A stretch of DNA of 64,000 nucleotides from Pseudocercospora fijiensis CIRAD86 (lineage: Eukaryota > Ascomycota > Dothideomycetes > Mycosphaerellales > Mycosphaerellaceae), in assembly GCF_000340215.1 (NCBI RefSeq), contig NW_006921533.1, positions 4,614,979 to 4,678,978 on the forward strand. The letters are read 5' to 3'. Each line of letters starts with the position of its first letter. The first letter of the stretch is position 1. Positions 1-10,771 of the stretch are shown here, in pieces. A program made the position numbers and the translations under genes. The notes beneath the pieces were generated by a model. The model worked only from the letters and a program-made list of their open reading frames with translations. It ran no database searches and was not told the origin of the DNA.

Positions 1-207
1 GGCTCGTCTGAAAATGCTGCGAACGCGGTCTGAGGTCGCCATCTCGCCACTTGACACTGTGTTTTCATCTCCCATGCTTCGCCATGCATTAAAAAAAGAC
101 GTAACTATGCTATTGCTATGCACAACGAAACATCATCGACCTTTACAGGAATTCCAGGGGGGGTATGGAAGTCATCCTCCTTCTTCGCACCCAAGGGTTT
201 GGATCGA
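1..207. other. 3' flank of the DUF2985 gene, no gene seen
   Basis: Unique, mixed-composition DNA downstream of the minus-strand gene that ends at 208. I see no coding signal or repeat in it. Confidence 0.5.
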
Positions 208-2187
208 TCATTTCGAAGCACCTGCAGCAACTGAATGAGCGGCCCGAATGTCTTCACTTTCCACTTTCGAAGGATCCACACTTATTCGCATGTCGCCGCG
301 TTCATGCTTCTTGGCCATCTTTTTGAGTGCTTCCTCGGTCAAGCCTTGACGGAACATGCGCTCGAGCACATCCTTCTTTCGTGTTTTGTGATCGCCGACG
401 CTGATGATAACTCCGGCTGCAATGTTGCAGGCAATGGAACAGGAGAGAATCGTGGCCGTGAGTGCTTCGGGCCGAACATGGTAGTCTATCGACCACGTGC
501 ATGTTCCGAGCGCAACTTGGAAGAGACTGTGACAATCCAGCAGCACGACAGCCGCAATCATGAGCCGTAGTGGGAAAGCATGGTGAGTAGCGGTTTCGTG
601 AGGCTTGTAGAAGGTGTGACTTTTGTTGAACTTCGCTTGGTGGTACTGCAGCCGCTTCTGCTGTCTTGGACTCAAGACAGAGTATTCGGCCATTTCTTCC
701 TTGTCGACAATGTCATCAATTTGCTGCTCAGTGGCGCTTCTTCTTCTGTCCGGTAGGTCGTTGTGGTCGACAAGTGCAGGCAATTCTTGCTCCTTTCGCA
801 ACCGCCAAGTCAGATGATGATAGTGTGCTATGAAGCACATATGGTATGTGTCGACTGCGCGGAATGGTGCCAGTCCGTCGCCCATAAGAGCAAACAATGC
901 GACGAGAATGAGATCGATAACGTTTATAATGTACTCCTGGCGGTCTCCAACGTAGATCCATCCAATAAGAGCGAATACCCATGCGGCACCAAAAAGTGTG
1001 ACCAGTGTAGCGTATACAAAAACGAAGAGGCCCAAAGGCTTGCTGATATATTTCCGGAAGCCTCTCATTGAACGTTTGAAGCCTTCACGTTTGGAGTGCA
1101 AGAGATGACGGACATGATCGTTAAGTTCCGCCACATGTTCCTCGGCCCAGCCTTCAAGACTGACACCATGCGGAAGAACAGCATAGTGAGAATCGCTCAG
1201 CTCGGAGGAAATTGACATCTTTCGTTTCAGATTCGACTCCTGAAGCTCGATCGCATCTCCTTCCGTGGGTTGAGGGGCTGGCTGGGGGGTTGGCTGGGGC
1301 ACAGGCTTGCGTGGTATTGACGGTCCAGGCTGGCCTAATCTTGACGCGCGAGTACCTGCTCGAGAGCGTGCAATTGCTTCGATGTGCTCAGAGGTCGGCC
1401 TCCTTGATAAAGTGTAGGTTGGTCTGCGATTGACAAGCCCACCAAGATCCGGCACGAAGAGGGAGTTTTGGAGGTTCGTGAGGGTACCAAGAGTCCTCAC
1501 CTCGGGATCAACAAGATCAAGCAGATCGATGACATCTGCCTCATATTCAGTATCCTCTTGCATTCGCTGAGAGTACCTGCCATCTGGTCTCTGCGCTGTT
1601 GAAGTGTTACTCCTGAACCTGGAGAGACCGAATCCTCTTGACCGCTGCGCTGCGTGTCCTGCACTGTGCATAGCGGCGCCGCCTGCGCCCAATCTCTCTG
1701 GAGAAGGTGTCCGCGTAGCCATATCACGGGCATCTATTCCCGGCGTGGTGGCTCGTGAGCCCTCTGGAATATTTCGATATCCTGGATGCGTTGCGCCACC
1801 CCTCGGAGTAGCTTGCGCGCCTTCTGTGATTGTTGAAAGTTGACCTGCACCACCATCTAGGGTTCTCTGCCTGGACAGATCGGTAGCCTGGGATAAGACA
1901 TTACTTGATGGTCGCTGTGGTGCCGAGAAACTCCTACGCCTTCCGGTCACAGCATCATCTTCTTCTTGAGCGTTGCTGTCAGAAGGCGCCTGAGAAGCCG
2001 GACGCGGCAAGATGACGGTAGTATTGGACGGTAGACGCCTGATCCTGATGTTCGATGGTGCTCTCAGACTCTCGAATGATGGGGCTCCTGGTATGTTGCG
2101 AGCACCTGGTGTTGGAGGCGGATTTGGGCGATCTTGCTGACTGGACAAATCGCCACGCCGCCGGCCTCCTTGACTGAAGTAGTCCAT
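208..2187 (-). CDS. DUF2985 family integral membrane protein
   Basis: A single open frame of 659 codons starting at the ATG at 2187. Residues 1-380 are low-complexity, rich in Pro, Ser, Arg and Gln, and look disordered. From about residue 381 the protein becomes a membrane domain with hydrophobic segments near 387-412, 420-440, 540-560 and 575-597. The loop between them is basic and His-rich (FRAVDTYHMCFIAHYHHLTW) and the C-terminal tail is charged. The pattern of paired helices, the GDGLAPFRAVDTYHM block and the conserved second helix pair fits the fungal DUF2985 family, whose function is not known. No signal peptide is visible. No intron is needed. The next gene upstream, the aldo/keto reductase, is transcribed away from it across about 1.7 kb. 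Function is unassigned; only the family and membrane location are supported. Confidence 0.8.
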   Translation of the reverse strand: MDYFSQGGRRRGDLSSQQDRPNPPPTPGARNIPGAPSFESLRAPSNIRIRRLPSNTTVILPRPASQAPSDSNAQEEDDAVTGRRRSFSAPQRPSSNVLSQATDLSRQRTLDGGAGQLSTITEGAQATPRGGATHPGYRNIPEGSRATTPGIDARDMATRTPSPERLGAGGAAMHSAGHAAQRSRGFGLSRFRSNTSTAQRPDGRYSQRMQEDTEYEADVIDLLDLVDPEVRTLGTLTNLQNSLFVPDLGGLVNRRPTYTLSRRPTSEHIEAIARSRAGTRASRLGQPGPSIPRKPVPQPTPQPAPQPTEGDAIELQESNLKRKMSISSELSDSHYAVLPHGVSLEGWAEEHVAELNDHVRHLLHSKREGFKRSMRGFRKYISKPLGLFVFVYATLVTLFGAAWVFALIGWIYVGDRQEYIINVIDLILVALFALMGDGLAPFRAVDTYHMCFIAHYHHLTWRLRKEQELPALVDHNDLPDRRRSATEQQIDDIVDKEEMAEYSVLSPRQQKRLQYHQAKFNKSHTFYKPHETATHHAFPLRLMIAAVVLLDCHSLFQVALGTCTWSIDYHVRPEALTATILSCSIACNIAAGVIISVGDHKTRKKDVLERMFRQGLTEEALKKMAKKHERGDMRISVDPSKVESEDIRAAHSVAAGASK

Positions 2188-3641
2188 GATTCAGGCTGCG
2201 CGGGCAGAAGAAATCTTAGCTGCTGTTTCGCCCCGGCAGGCAATGCGTGTTTCAGTGTGCGCAGAGCTTGATACACGCAGCTTCAATTTGCCGCCAGCGC
2301 ATATATTTTGGGGACTCTGAAATGATTCGTCAAAAGTGCATATTCTCTGCGTGTTCCAAGCTTCAATCGTTTCGATTATTCCGTTGGATATCAATTCCTC
2401 CCAAGGCGGTCACAGTCGGCTTCGGCTTACTCGGATGAGCTGAAGGCCAGTAGTCGCGTCTCCGGTCACGCGTTTCTGCTAGCAGTCGGGCAGACGGTGT
2501 CCAGTGGTATTGTATGTACAGCCGAATGGTCGCGTAGCAGCCGCTCGTGCGAGGCGAGGGCCTGGCCCCTGCAGAAAGGCGAAGTGAGGAAAGTTCCAGC
2601 AGCGAGGAAGCCTGACCTGATTCTTGCTGAAGGAGGAGCAACGCAAGCTTTGGAAACAAGCTTTCCCGTACGTCACCAGATCCCAGTACTTCTAATTGCT
2701 GACGAAGCATGCAGAGCAGGTCGGATATCGAATAAGCACGGCAGCCTCCTGCTTTCGAACACGCACACAGTGTGTCGACAACCGGATGCCTCAAGCGTCA
2801 CTACTAGTAGTGATGAAGACACACAGGCGAAACGGGTGAACGAAGTCTTTGCGCCGCTGTGAGCCCGGGCGCTTCCGAGATTGCCAGCGCCACTCCCGTC
2901 GAAAAGCTCGACATCCGGTAGAAGCATTTCACCGTCATCTCTTCATCGGCCTGCACTTTCATACACCGAAGACGTGTCTTGCGCTATCATCGACCTCTAC
3001 CTTCGCAACCGACGGACGATGGGCGCAGCATTCGCTCCCTACATTGCACTGCCTCGGCCCTGACTGTCGATCCGAATATTCAATTCAGCGTTGACGGCCA
3101 GGTAGCATTTGGACGGAGCACATCGTATGGCACTGTTACTGATTACACCTTTCACATTCGGTATACACTTGGCACATTCAAGTTATCAAAGGTCCAGTAG
3201 GCAATCGCATTAGTTCTACCAGCAGTACTGACAAGATCTCCTGCAGTCTGCGAATGTCACCGTCTTGTTCACAGGCATGGCAATGAGAGATTTATCTGAT
3301 CATGTTGCACTACTTGCCATCAGAAATCTACGAACCGGCGAACATTGACACTCGATGAATTATTGATCGCGTCTAACAACGCTTGAGAAGATAGATCGCA
3401 ACAGCTGCCCTGCCCTGCCCGTAGCCTTGCTCTTAGTAGGGATGTTAGAATACAGCTTTCTGTAAATGCAGGCTCTGTACAGTGTACACTGTATAATACA
3501 CTGGTGGACACCAGTGTACATATGTCGGCCCTACCCAGATACTAGGATATTCAAGGATTATGGCTGCAGGACCGTATATGTACATACCAGCTAAATTTTC
3601 CGCCCCTGCGTACATAGTGTATTACAGAGCGTGTACCCATA
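2188..3641. other. Divergent intergenic region, no gene recognised
   Basis: This 1.45-kb region lies between two divergent genes, so it should hold both promoters. Several short open frames exist on both strands but none has a recognisable domain or splice structure. The last 150 bp contain an imperfect inverted repeat: a GTACAC..TAATACACT arm near 3486-3503 and its mirror near 3616-3635. This may be a small foldback element next to the MITE at 3642. Confidence 0.5.
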
Positions 3642-3835
3642 CACATGTACACTGCGATTAAGCGAGATGGCGGACGGGGGTAATCCCCGTAAGCGGCAGC
3701 TAGCTTGAAAGCGTTAGACGTAGACTTTTTAAAGGTGCGGATAATTCCTTTAGGCAGTACGCTAGCTTTAACCAGTTAGATCCCGTTTTCAGGGATCACC
3801 GCCGTCCGCCATCTCGCTAAATCGCGGTGTATGTG
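3642..3835. mobile_element. MITE with TA target duplication (Tc1/mariner type)
   Basis: A 194-bp element with no coding capacity. Its two ends are inverted copies over about 38 bp: both carry GCGATTWAGCGAGATGGCGG read inward, with a GT insertion and a few substitutions nearer the tips. It is flanked by TA on each side (3640-3641 and 3836-3837), the usual target duplication of Tc1/mariner elements. It sits about 85 bp upstream of the first ATG of the aldo/keto reductase gene, so it may affect that promoter. The ends are seen directly; superfamily assignment is inferred from the TA duplication. Confidence 0.75.
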
Positions 3836-3921
3836 TAACCCCACCCCACCCCCACCCCACTCTGGCGAATGCTGTCGGCCAACGCGGCCCGCAGCTGCCA
3901 CCAGAGTTGTCCTCGCTGCTG

Positions 3922-5045
3922 ATGACTAGAACTCTTTGCTGCAAGTCAATGAATGCCAGAGCATTACATCGTCCGCGCCTCTTGTTTAACAGTATACGAC
4001 CGCTTACAAGCCACCCCTCAATCCCTCACACCCGGCGCCTTGCAACCATGGCCAACATTCATACACCCATTCCGAATCTGAAGCTCAACGATGGCAACTC
4101 ACTTCCAATGGTACACCCCTCTTGCCGTCAACTTTTCATTTCCAGCTAATCGATCATAGCTTGCCTATGGCACAGGCACGGCTTGGTACAAAACCGGAGA
4201 TGAGAGTCAACTCGACCAAGCATGCATCGACAGCGCAAAGATGGCCATCAAGTTAGGATATCATCACTTGGACGGCGCCGAAATGTACAAGACCGAGACT
4301 GAGCTTGGCATTGCTATCAAGGAGTCAGGCGTTGCTCGTGACAAGCTCTATCTGGTCACCAAGGTCATGACCAACATCGCAGACATCCCCAATGCCTTGA
4401 GAACAAGCTTGAAGAAGCTCCAGACCGACTATGTCGACCTTTATCTTATCCATGCTCCATTCTTTGCTGAGACAAAGGAAGAGCACCAAGCCAAATGGAA
4501 ACAGATGGAACAGTTGAAGAAGGAAGGTCTTGCCAAGTCAATTGGAGTCAGTAATTATTTGCCAGAGGTAAGAAATGCGAATATCTCGCCTTCGCGAATC
4601 CTTTGCTAACTGTGCTTACTTCTAGCATCTTGACTTCATCCTCGATGGCTGCGAAATTCCCCCAGCCATTAATCAAATCGAGTTCCACGCCTACCTCCAG
4701 CACCCAGACCTGCTTGCGTATCACAAGGCGAAGGGCATTGCCACCTCAGCATACGGACCATTGACTCCAGTAACGAAAGCTGCAGGCGGCCCAGTCGACG
4801 ATCTGCTTGCTGCCCTGGCGAAGAAATATGCCGTCAACCCTGGCGAGATCTGTCTCAGATGGTGTATTGATCAGGACGTGGTGGCCATCACGACTTCTAG
4901 CAAGGAGCAAAGGCTGAGCGACTACCTCCGAGCCATGACCTTCAAGCTTACTCCCAAGGAGATCCAGCAGCTCAACGAGGAGGGCGCTAAGAAGCATTTC
5001 AGAGCATTCTGGAACCACATATTTTCTGCTGATGACCGCAGGTAG
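3922..5045 (+). CDS. Aldo/keto reductase, possible mitochondrial leader
   Basis: Three exons: 3922-4110, 4160-4567 and 4626-5045, joined in frame with GT..AG introns of 49 and 58 bp. Starting at the ATG at 4048, the core protein is 296 aa, the normal size for the family. It carries the AKR catalytic tetrad: Asp59 and Tyr64 (HLDGAEMY), Lys89 (LVTKV) and His119 (LIHAP), numbered from 4048. The C-terminal region has the NADP-binding style segment ITTSSKEQRL. The upstream in-frame ATG at 3922 adds 42 residues rich in Arg, Ser and Leu with no acidic residues, which looks like a mitochondrial presequence. Both starts may be used, giving mitochondrial and cytosolic forms. The enzyme should reduce aldehydes or ketones with NAD(P)H; the substrate cannot be read from sequence. 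A MITE lies just upstream. Confidence 0.88.
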
Positions 5046-6000
5046 ACAGTAGACATGGGTAGAGAAGCAGTCTGGCTTTGACTAGCTTCTAAAAAGCCGA
5101 AGGCATGATGCCTGGCGTCTGCTATTCTTTCTTCGCATTTCCATGAACGCTCCTGGCTCCCTCTATTAACTCTTTTGCTGAAAAGATCGGTCCAGTCCTT
5201 CAATATGAACGTAAGGAGAGATCGCGCTTTTTGAATCTCTTTCTGCTGGTCGAGCAATTCTTCGACATCCCAATTAGCCCACAAAAACTTTCCGTCCAAC
5301 GCTTTCGCGTGATTGGAACGATCTTGTTTGAACAGTCCAAGCTTGGCTGACTTGGGTCAATGGCCGGGTGTTGGTCATGATGATCGGTCGGTGTGTAAGA
5401 AGGGTACGTCAATACTATCATGGGCTAGGAAAGAAGTATTCAATACCATCTTTCAAATGAAAAATTCGGCTACGAGAGGAGCTTTGATGTTCTTGGTGGG
5501 TCTCGCTCTTATACTCCGGACTTTACGGCGATTGTGGTTTGAAGCTTGATGTCGTAATTTGGACTGTTTGGCCTGGCAGGCCAACAGCGGTTGAAGAATG
5601 TCTTGCTTTGTAACCAACGTAATCCAAATCTACTGATCTCGACTCGGAGTTTCTGCTCTGCCGGCATTGCCGAGTTGTCGTTTCGGAGGACTCCAGCATA
5701 GCACTACTTACAATGTCAGCGATCGCTAAACAGCTTTTGGCCTTGTCTGTGCGTTATTGTGTGTAATGCAGTTTTCCAGAGATTCGCGAGAAATATACGT
5801 ATATCACGGCTACTTGCCCAGCACTTCCTGAATACAGCGCTGTTCAGATCTATCATATGTCGCTCTTCAAATGCTCGTGTCCCGGAGCACTCATGCATTG
5901 CTCCAACCAAAGAAAATCAAGCCCTGCTCTTGAACTCGCAACCTTTATCTCTGTTCACCACAAAGATGCTATCAAATGTTCCCCATTCCTGGCACCAAAT
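5046..6000. other. Convergent intergenic region, no gene seen
   Basis: The region lies between the 3' ends of the aldo/keto reductase (+) and YHM2 (-). It must hold both 3' UTRs and terminators. Short open frames here have no recognisable domain and no partner exons that I could find. Confidence 0.5.
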
Positions 6001-7071
6001 TTAATGTTTTGCTGTGACAGCCTCGCCAGTGGCCTTCTCAACGAGCTCCTTTGCCATGTCTCCGAGCGCAACCATGCACACGGTCTGCCATACTCCGAGA
6101 CCAATACGAGGAGCGACACCACGGTACAGACCCCTAATACCGTTCTGCTTGTAGATGTAAGAGAAAGTGTTGGCGACTGTCATCTTCTTGGGACGGTTCG
6201 GGTCCTCAGTCTTGGACTGCATTTCTACACGAACGACCTCGATAGGCTGGTTCCATGCGCTGAGACCTCCACCGAGCGCAGAGGCAAGGATTCGTTCGGG
6301 TGCGGTGAGCTTCGTCTTTGGGTCTTCTTTGCCGGTGAACTTGCGAATACCGTTCTCACTGCATTCAAATTAGCATTTGACAAGCGCAAGTCCTGCTTGT
6401 GCACTGCCAACTTACGCGACTCTGCTGAGACCGAAACGTGATCCCCAGTTAGTGACCTGACGAACAGCGACCGCATTCACACCCTTGTTGATGCCCTTGA
6501 TACCCTCAGCTCTGTAAATCGCCATGAAGGTCTCCATTGTGCCCGGTGGCTTCTTGCCGACAGCAGCGGCCTTGTGCTTGGTCATTTCCACGGTCTTCAT
6601 ACATGTGCAGAAACCCATCGTCGCGTACGCCTGCGCCAGGCCACCAGTCATACCTCCAGAGATTCCTGCCACGAAGTTGTTGGCGCCGAAGCTCTTGGCG
6701 TAGTATTCAGCCTCGGAGGCAACGAAGAGGAGGACAGCGCCTTTCGTGGAAGCTTCAATCCAAGCCCATGGAATGAGACCTTGGTAGACTGTGCGCGCGC
6801 ATTAGCATGAGTCCTAAAAGTGATGGTGTCCATTTCTCATACAGCCAAAGAAGCCTCCTCGGCCCCATATTCTGGCAATCGCGCCTGCCATGCCGTCTTT
6901 ACGGTTTGCTGCCATTGTGGTCTTCATGACTTCCAGCGGCTGGCCGAGTGTGGTGACCTCGAACATATTCAGACCTGCGCCGAGCAGCAAGTTGCTGAAC
7001 TTGACGGGCTTCTTCTCGAGTTTCTTGCCATCACCGGATACCGCAACGAGCGGCTTGGAATCGGCAGACAT
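6001..7071 (-). CDS. YHM2: Mitochondrial citrate/oxoglutarate carrier Yhm2
   Basis: Three exons on the minus strand: 7071-6843, 6788-6416 and 6358-6001, separated by introns of 54 and 57 bp, give 319 aa. The protein belongs to the mitochondrial carrier family, with three repeated halves. Its carrier signature motifs (GQPLEVMKT and [12 protein letters not shown]) are the Yhm2-specific versions. Long stretches match the known yeast Yhm2 pattern: [72 protein letters not shown] and the C-terminal [17 protein letters not shown]. Yhm2 exchanges matrix citrate for cytosolic 2-oxoglutarate across the inner membrane and feeds an NADPH shuttle; it was also described as a mtDNA-associated protein in yeast. 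The next gene upstream, in the same orientation, is mitochondrial citrate synthase, which makes its substrate. Confidence 0.95.
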
Positions 7072-8141
7072 GCTTCAGTGGATGGATATGCTGAGAAATG
7101 GCCTGACCAAGGCGATTGTGCGGCTTCTTTGCCTACGACTTGGTTTGTAGAGGAGGTTGGGTGTTCGTGGGCTCGTCGAGAGGAGGTTTGGATGATCTGT
7201 TGAGATAAGGTGGTAACCCTACGGAGAGCTTGCCCTGGAGCTGGAAGTCGACCGTCTCACACGTGGACAGGGCTGAGGTTGGCGAAACACAGACAAAAAA
7301 GTGGGTGTGGGAGAGAACAATGACGGTAATCAAGTGAACTGCAGTCGCATGTGGTCTGTCAGTCCGCAGCACTGAGCAGCTGCTACCTTAGTCCCAGTTT
7401 GTTTTCGGTGAGATGTAATAAAATCCGCACGGCTATACATAGGCTCAAGCTCTCACCTGCACTCAACCATCACCGCAGCGGATCAGCCCGAATGAGCCGA
7501 TGCCACACGGGGAGCACAGCTCAGCATGCCCGAGACAACGATTTCTCGCTTTCCGACCTGCATGATCAGATCTCAGCGAGCGCTTCCGATGCTACCCAGT
7601 GGGCACACGATGGGATTCAACCACTTGCGAATTCCTACAATTGCGACTGTGGTGAGCGGCCACCGCCAGTGCTTCGCGAGCTCAGGGTCAGAGATCCAGT
7701 ACCAGTCCAGTACCAGTGGAGTAAGATGCGTGCCCTGCACCTTCAATAACCGATAACGAGCATCGCGCTAAGAGCTTGAAACTCCGCGGTGAAAATTAAT
7801 CGGCAGGGAAGGGTACTACAGCACTGACTGAAACACCATTCGACCTTTCATCAAATCTCGAGTGCCAGCTGCCGCTGTTTTGATGGTATTGATACATAGG
7901 AAAATCTAGCTCGGACAGTGACCGACAATAACACCTCTAGCACGATCAAACAGCGCTCCCTATGTATACAGTTCGAAGCTTGTAATACACGGACTGAAGC
8001 GCTTTCCACATTTCATGCATGTATGCTCTTAAATCATCAATGGACCGTCGTCCTTCCGCCGCCATCGCCGCCGAGCAAGTCCAATGCCCGCTTGGTGCGT
8101 GCTGGGTTTCTTTTAGGTGGTGTAGGCAACGTGTAAGCAAT
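7072..8141. other. YHM2 promoter and citrate synthase 3' UTR region
   Basis: About 1.07 kb between two co-oriented minus-strand genes. It should contain the citrate synthase 3' UTR near 8141 and the YHM2 promoter near 7072. Short open frames are present but none looks coding. Confidence 0.5.
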
Positions 8142-9649
8142 TCAGAGCTTAGCGCCAACAAGCTTAGCCCAGTGCTCGGTGCTGAAGGATTTCGGTCGCT
8201 CGATTGGTGCACCAACAGCGCGGTCGATAATGAGTTGAGGGAGGACACCAATTGCTCTGCTGACACCAAAGAGGACAGTGTAGAAGTTCTGCTCGGTGAG
8301 ACCATAGTACTGCAGCAAGACACCAGAGTGGGCATCGACGTTAGGGTATGGGTTCTTGGTCTTGCCGTGCTCGGTGAGAACGCCTGGGGCAATCTTGTAC
8401 ACTTGCGAAACAAGCTTGAACATTGGGTCGTCTGGAAGGTGCTTCAAGGCAAACTCTCGCTGCGAGACGTAACGTGGGTCAGTCTTGCGAAGCACAGCGT
8501 GGCCGTACCCTGGCACGACACGGCCGCTCTTGAGGGTGTCCCAGAGGTACTTGGTGATGTTCTCATCGGAAAGATCGCTACCAACGGTCTTCTTCATCTC
8601 GAGGAGCCAGTTGAGCACCTCCTGGTTGGCGAGACCGTGGAGTGGACCAGCAAGACCGTTGAGACCGGCAGCAAGCGAGAGGAAAGGCGAGGAGAGAGCA
8701 GACCCAACCAGGTGAGTAGTGTGAGCGGAGACGTTACCACCCTCGTGGTCGGAGTGGATAGTCAAGTACAATCGCATAAGCTCGACGAAGTCGGTGTTGT
8801 CAGCGAAGCCCAGCTGGTTGGCCAAGTTCCAACCATAGTCCTTGTTCTTCTCAACAGCTGGGACTTTGCCATCCTTGTAGACGTTGCGGTAGATGCGAGA
8901 AGCGATCGTTGGCAACTTAGCAATCAGGTCCATACTGTCCTCAAAAGTATGCTCCCAATACTCGCTCTTCTTAATACCCTTAGCGTAAGCCTTTGCGAAT
9001 GAGGATTCGTGCTCGAGAGCAGTGACGGCGAGTGAGAACTGAGCCATTGGGTGGAGGTCGGATGGGCAGCGGTCGATGAGCTCGGTAACGAATGATGGAA
9101 CGTCAGATCTGGCGGCCCACTCAGCAGACAGGTCGCGGACCTGTTGCTCAGATGGGACCTCGCCGGTGAGGAGCAGCCAGAAGAGTCCTTCCGGGAGAGG
9201 CTCCTGTCCACCAGGGGCCTTTGGAAGTTGCTCCTGGCATTCTGGAATTGTGCGGCCACGGAAGCGAATGCCCTCCTCAGAGTCGAGCACAGAGCCCTCC
9301 CAGACCAGCGACTTGATACCACGCGCACCACCGTAGACTTGGTCGAGGGTCACCTCGCCGATGACCTTGTTGCCATAGTCTTTTCGGAGCTTCTTAATCT
9401 GCTCGATCTTCTCTGGCAGGCTGGATGCGAAGGTCTCTTTGAGGGTCTAGAAATTGTCACATCGTTAGCTCGCATTGAATCAGGCCATGGGAGCCATTGG
9501 GGTTCATTGCAATGGACATGGTCACTCACAGCGCTCTTGCTTGGAGTCGCGTAGGTCCTAGCAGCGTTGAATGCAGAGCGCTGGGTCCAGCTGGACTGGG
9601 TAGCCATTGTGCGGCGGAGCGCAACTCGGGAAGCGCTGTTAAGAGCCAT
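8142..9649 (-). CDS. CIT1: Citrate synthase, mitochondrial
   Basis: Two exons, 9649-9530 and 9446-8142, with an 83-bp intron, give 474 aa, the usual length for fungal mitochondrial citrate synthase. It condenses acetyl-CoA and oxaloacetate to citrate, the entry step of the TCA cycle in the matrix. The three catalytic residues are all present: His310 ([10 protein letters not shown]), His356 ([10 protein letters not shown]) and Asp411 (PNVDAHSG). The first 35 residues are rich in Arg, Ser and Ala with almost no acidic residues ([20 protein letters not shown]), typical of a matrix-targeting presequence, and are largely encoded by the first exon. The start is the ATG at 9649; an upstream in-frame TTG is unlikely to be used. 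There is no peroxisomal C-terminal SKL-type signal (it ends in GAKL), which supports the mitochondrial form. It is followed on the same strand by YHM2. Confidence 0.97.
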
Positions 9650-10771
9650 CTTCAAGAAATCAATCCGATGACGAACAAAGAGGTAAGGGAGTTATGGATG
9701 CGACCAGTCCGGGCAATTGCTTCGGAGCTGGAGGAGAGGCTGGTGGGTGTTCGGACTTGGGGTTTGGATGGGAAAAAGTTGAGAGCTAGGGGCGGCGCGC
9801 ACGTTCATCTCGCCGCATCACACGAGAACGACAGGACCGAAAGAGGCCGAAAACAGAACGGGAGGAGACCCGGACTCCGTGTACTCTGCATCCTTCATCC
9901 TTTGCAATGTAGCTACCATTATTGTTTTAATGGTATCGCATCCATGCTTGCCAGTGCTCAAACGCTTACAGCTGCTTCACTTGTCTAATCTAATAATTTA
10001 CACTCGCGGGCGGCGGCAACTTGCTGTTGATCGACTGAGCTCACGGAAGTCGGAAGTCGAAAATCGGAAATCGGAAATCGGAAGTCGGAAGTCGGCGTCG
10101 GAAGAACAGTTCGCTAGAGCCGAGTGGCACGTGATCGCTGAATTTTCATTTCCAGCCACCGACGCTGCGGCTGCTTCTACTCCTTTCTTCTCACCTGCAC
10201 ACTGCACACACCCGCGCGTAAGAATAACTACACACCACAGCCGCAGCTGACAACCTCGACCGGGACGACACCACATCACGAGAATCCGATTCCTTATATT
10301 ACGCTTCGGGCGACACACGCTCGCATTGCGCAGGATCTGTTTGCGCCCGCCGCACGTTCCTAACCAGGCGCGACGCTTGTGGTCGCCCTTCACCTGTCTG
10401 CTCTATTCTTGCATCTCGCAAACAATAGGATCGCCTTTTAGAGTCACCTGCCCCTATCACTCCGGCCGGACAATAAGAGACAAGCGCATCGTCCGGATAG
10501 AATCAGCGCGCATCGCTACTGCGTAGACTCGAGTCGCTGGGCAGTCCCTACTAGTCTTGACCGGAGCGACACGTACGTGCAATAGCATCTGCACCATAAA
10601 GCGACTTTCGACGCGTGCGTACACGTGAACTCGACAAACCCAAGGCACAGACAGTAGCTGGCCCGGACTTTGCTGACTTCAGTAGACTCGGTGAGGCATC
10701 TGTAGACTGAATCGAGCGACAAGAAGTAGCGCGTAGCTTTCCACCAACAGGAGAGTAGAGTAGACTCCATC
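9650..10771. promoter_or_regulatory. Divergent promoter region between CIT1 and SEB1
   Basis: This 1.1-kb region separates the divergent starts of citrate synthase (-) and the Seb1-like gene (+). It carries a 7-bp tandem array at 10044-10104. A CACGTG hexamer lies just after the array, near 10127. I see no gene in it. The promoter role is inferred from position. Confidence 0.5.
10044..10104. repeat. 7-bp tandem array (CGGAAGT/CGGAAAT)
   Basis: Seven head-to-tail heptamers (two CGGAAGT, one CGAAAAT, two CGGAAAT, two CGGAAGT) followed by two shorter variants. It lies about 670 bp upstream of the Seb1-like ATG and 395 bp upstream of the citrate synthase ATG. The unit resembles a short transcription-factor core (GGAA), so it could be a cluster of binding sites or a plain microsatellite. 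Confidence 0.8.

Noticed and set aside
5857..6441. A 194-codon plus-strand frame
   Set aside because: Antisense to the last exon of YHM2 and without any domain.
8019..9002. A 327-codon open frame on the plus strand
   Set aside because: It is antisense to citrate synthase, whose catalytic motifs are certain; the frame is a product of that gene's codon use.
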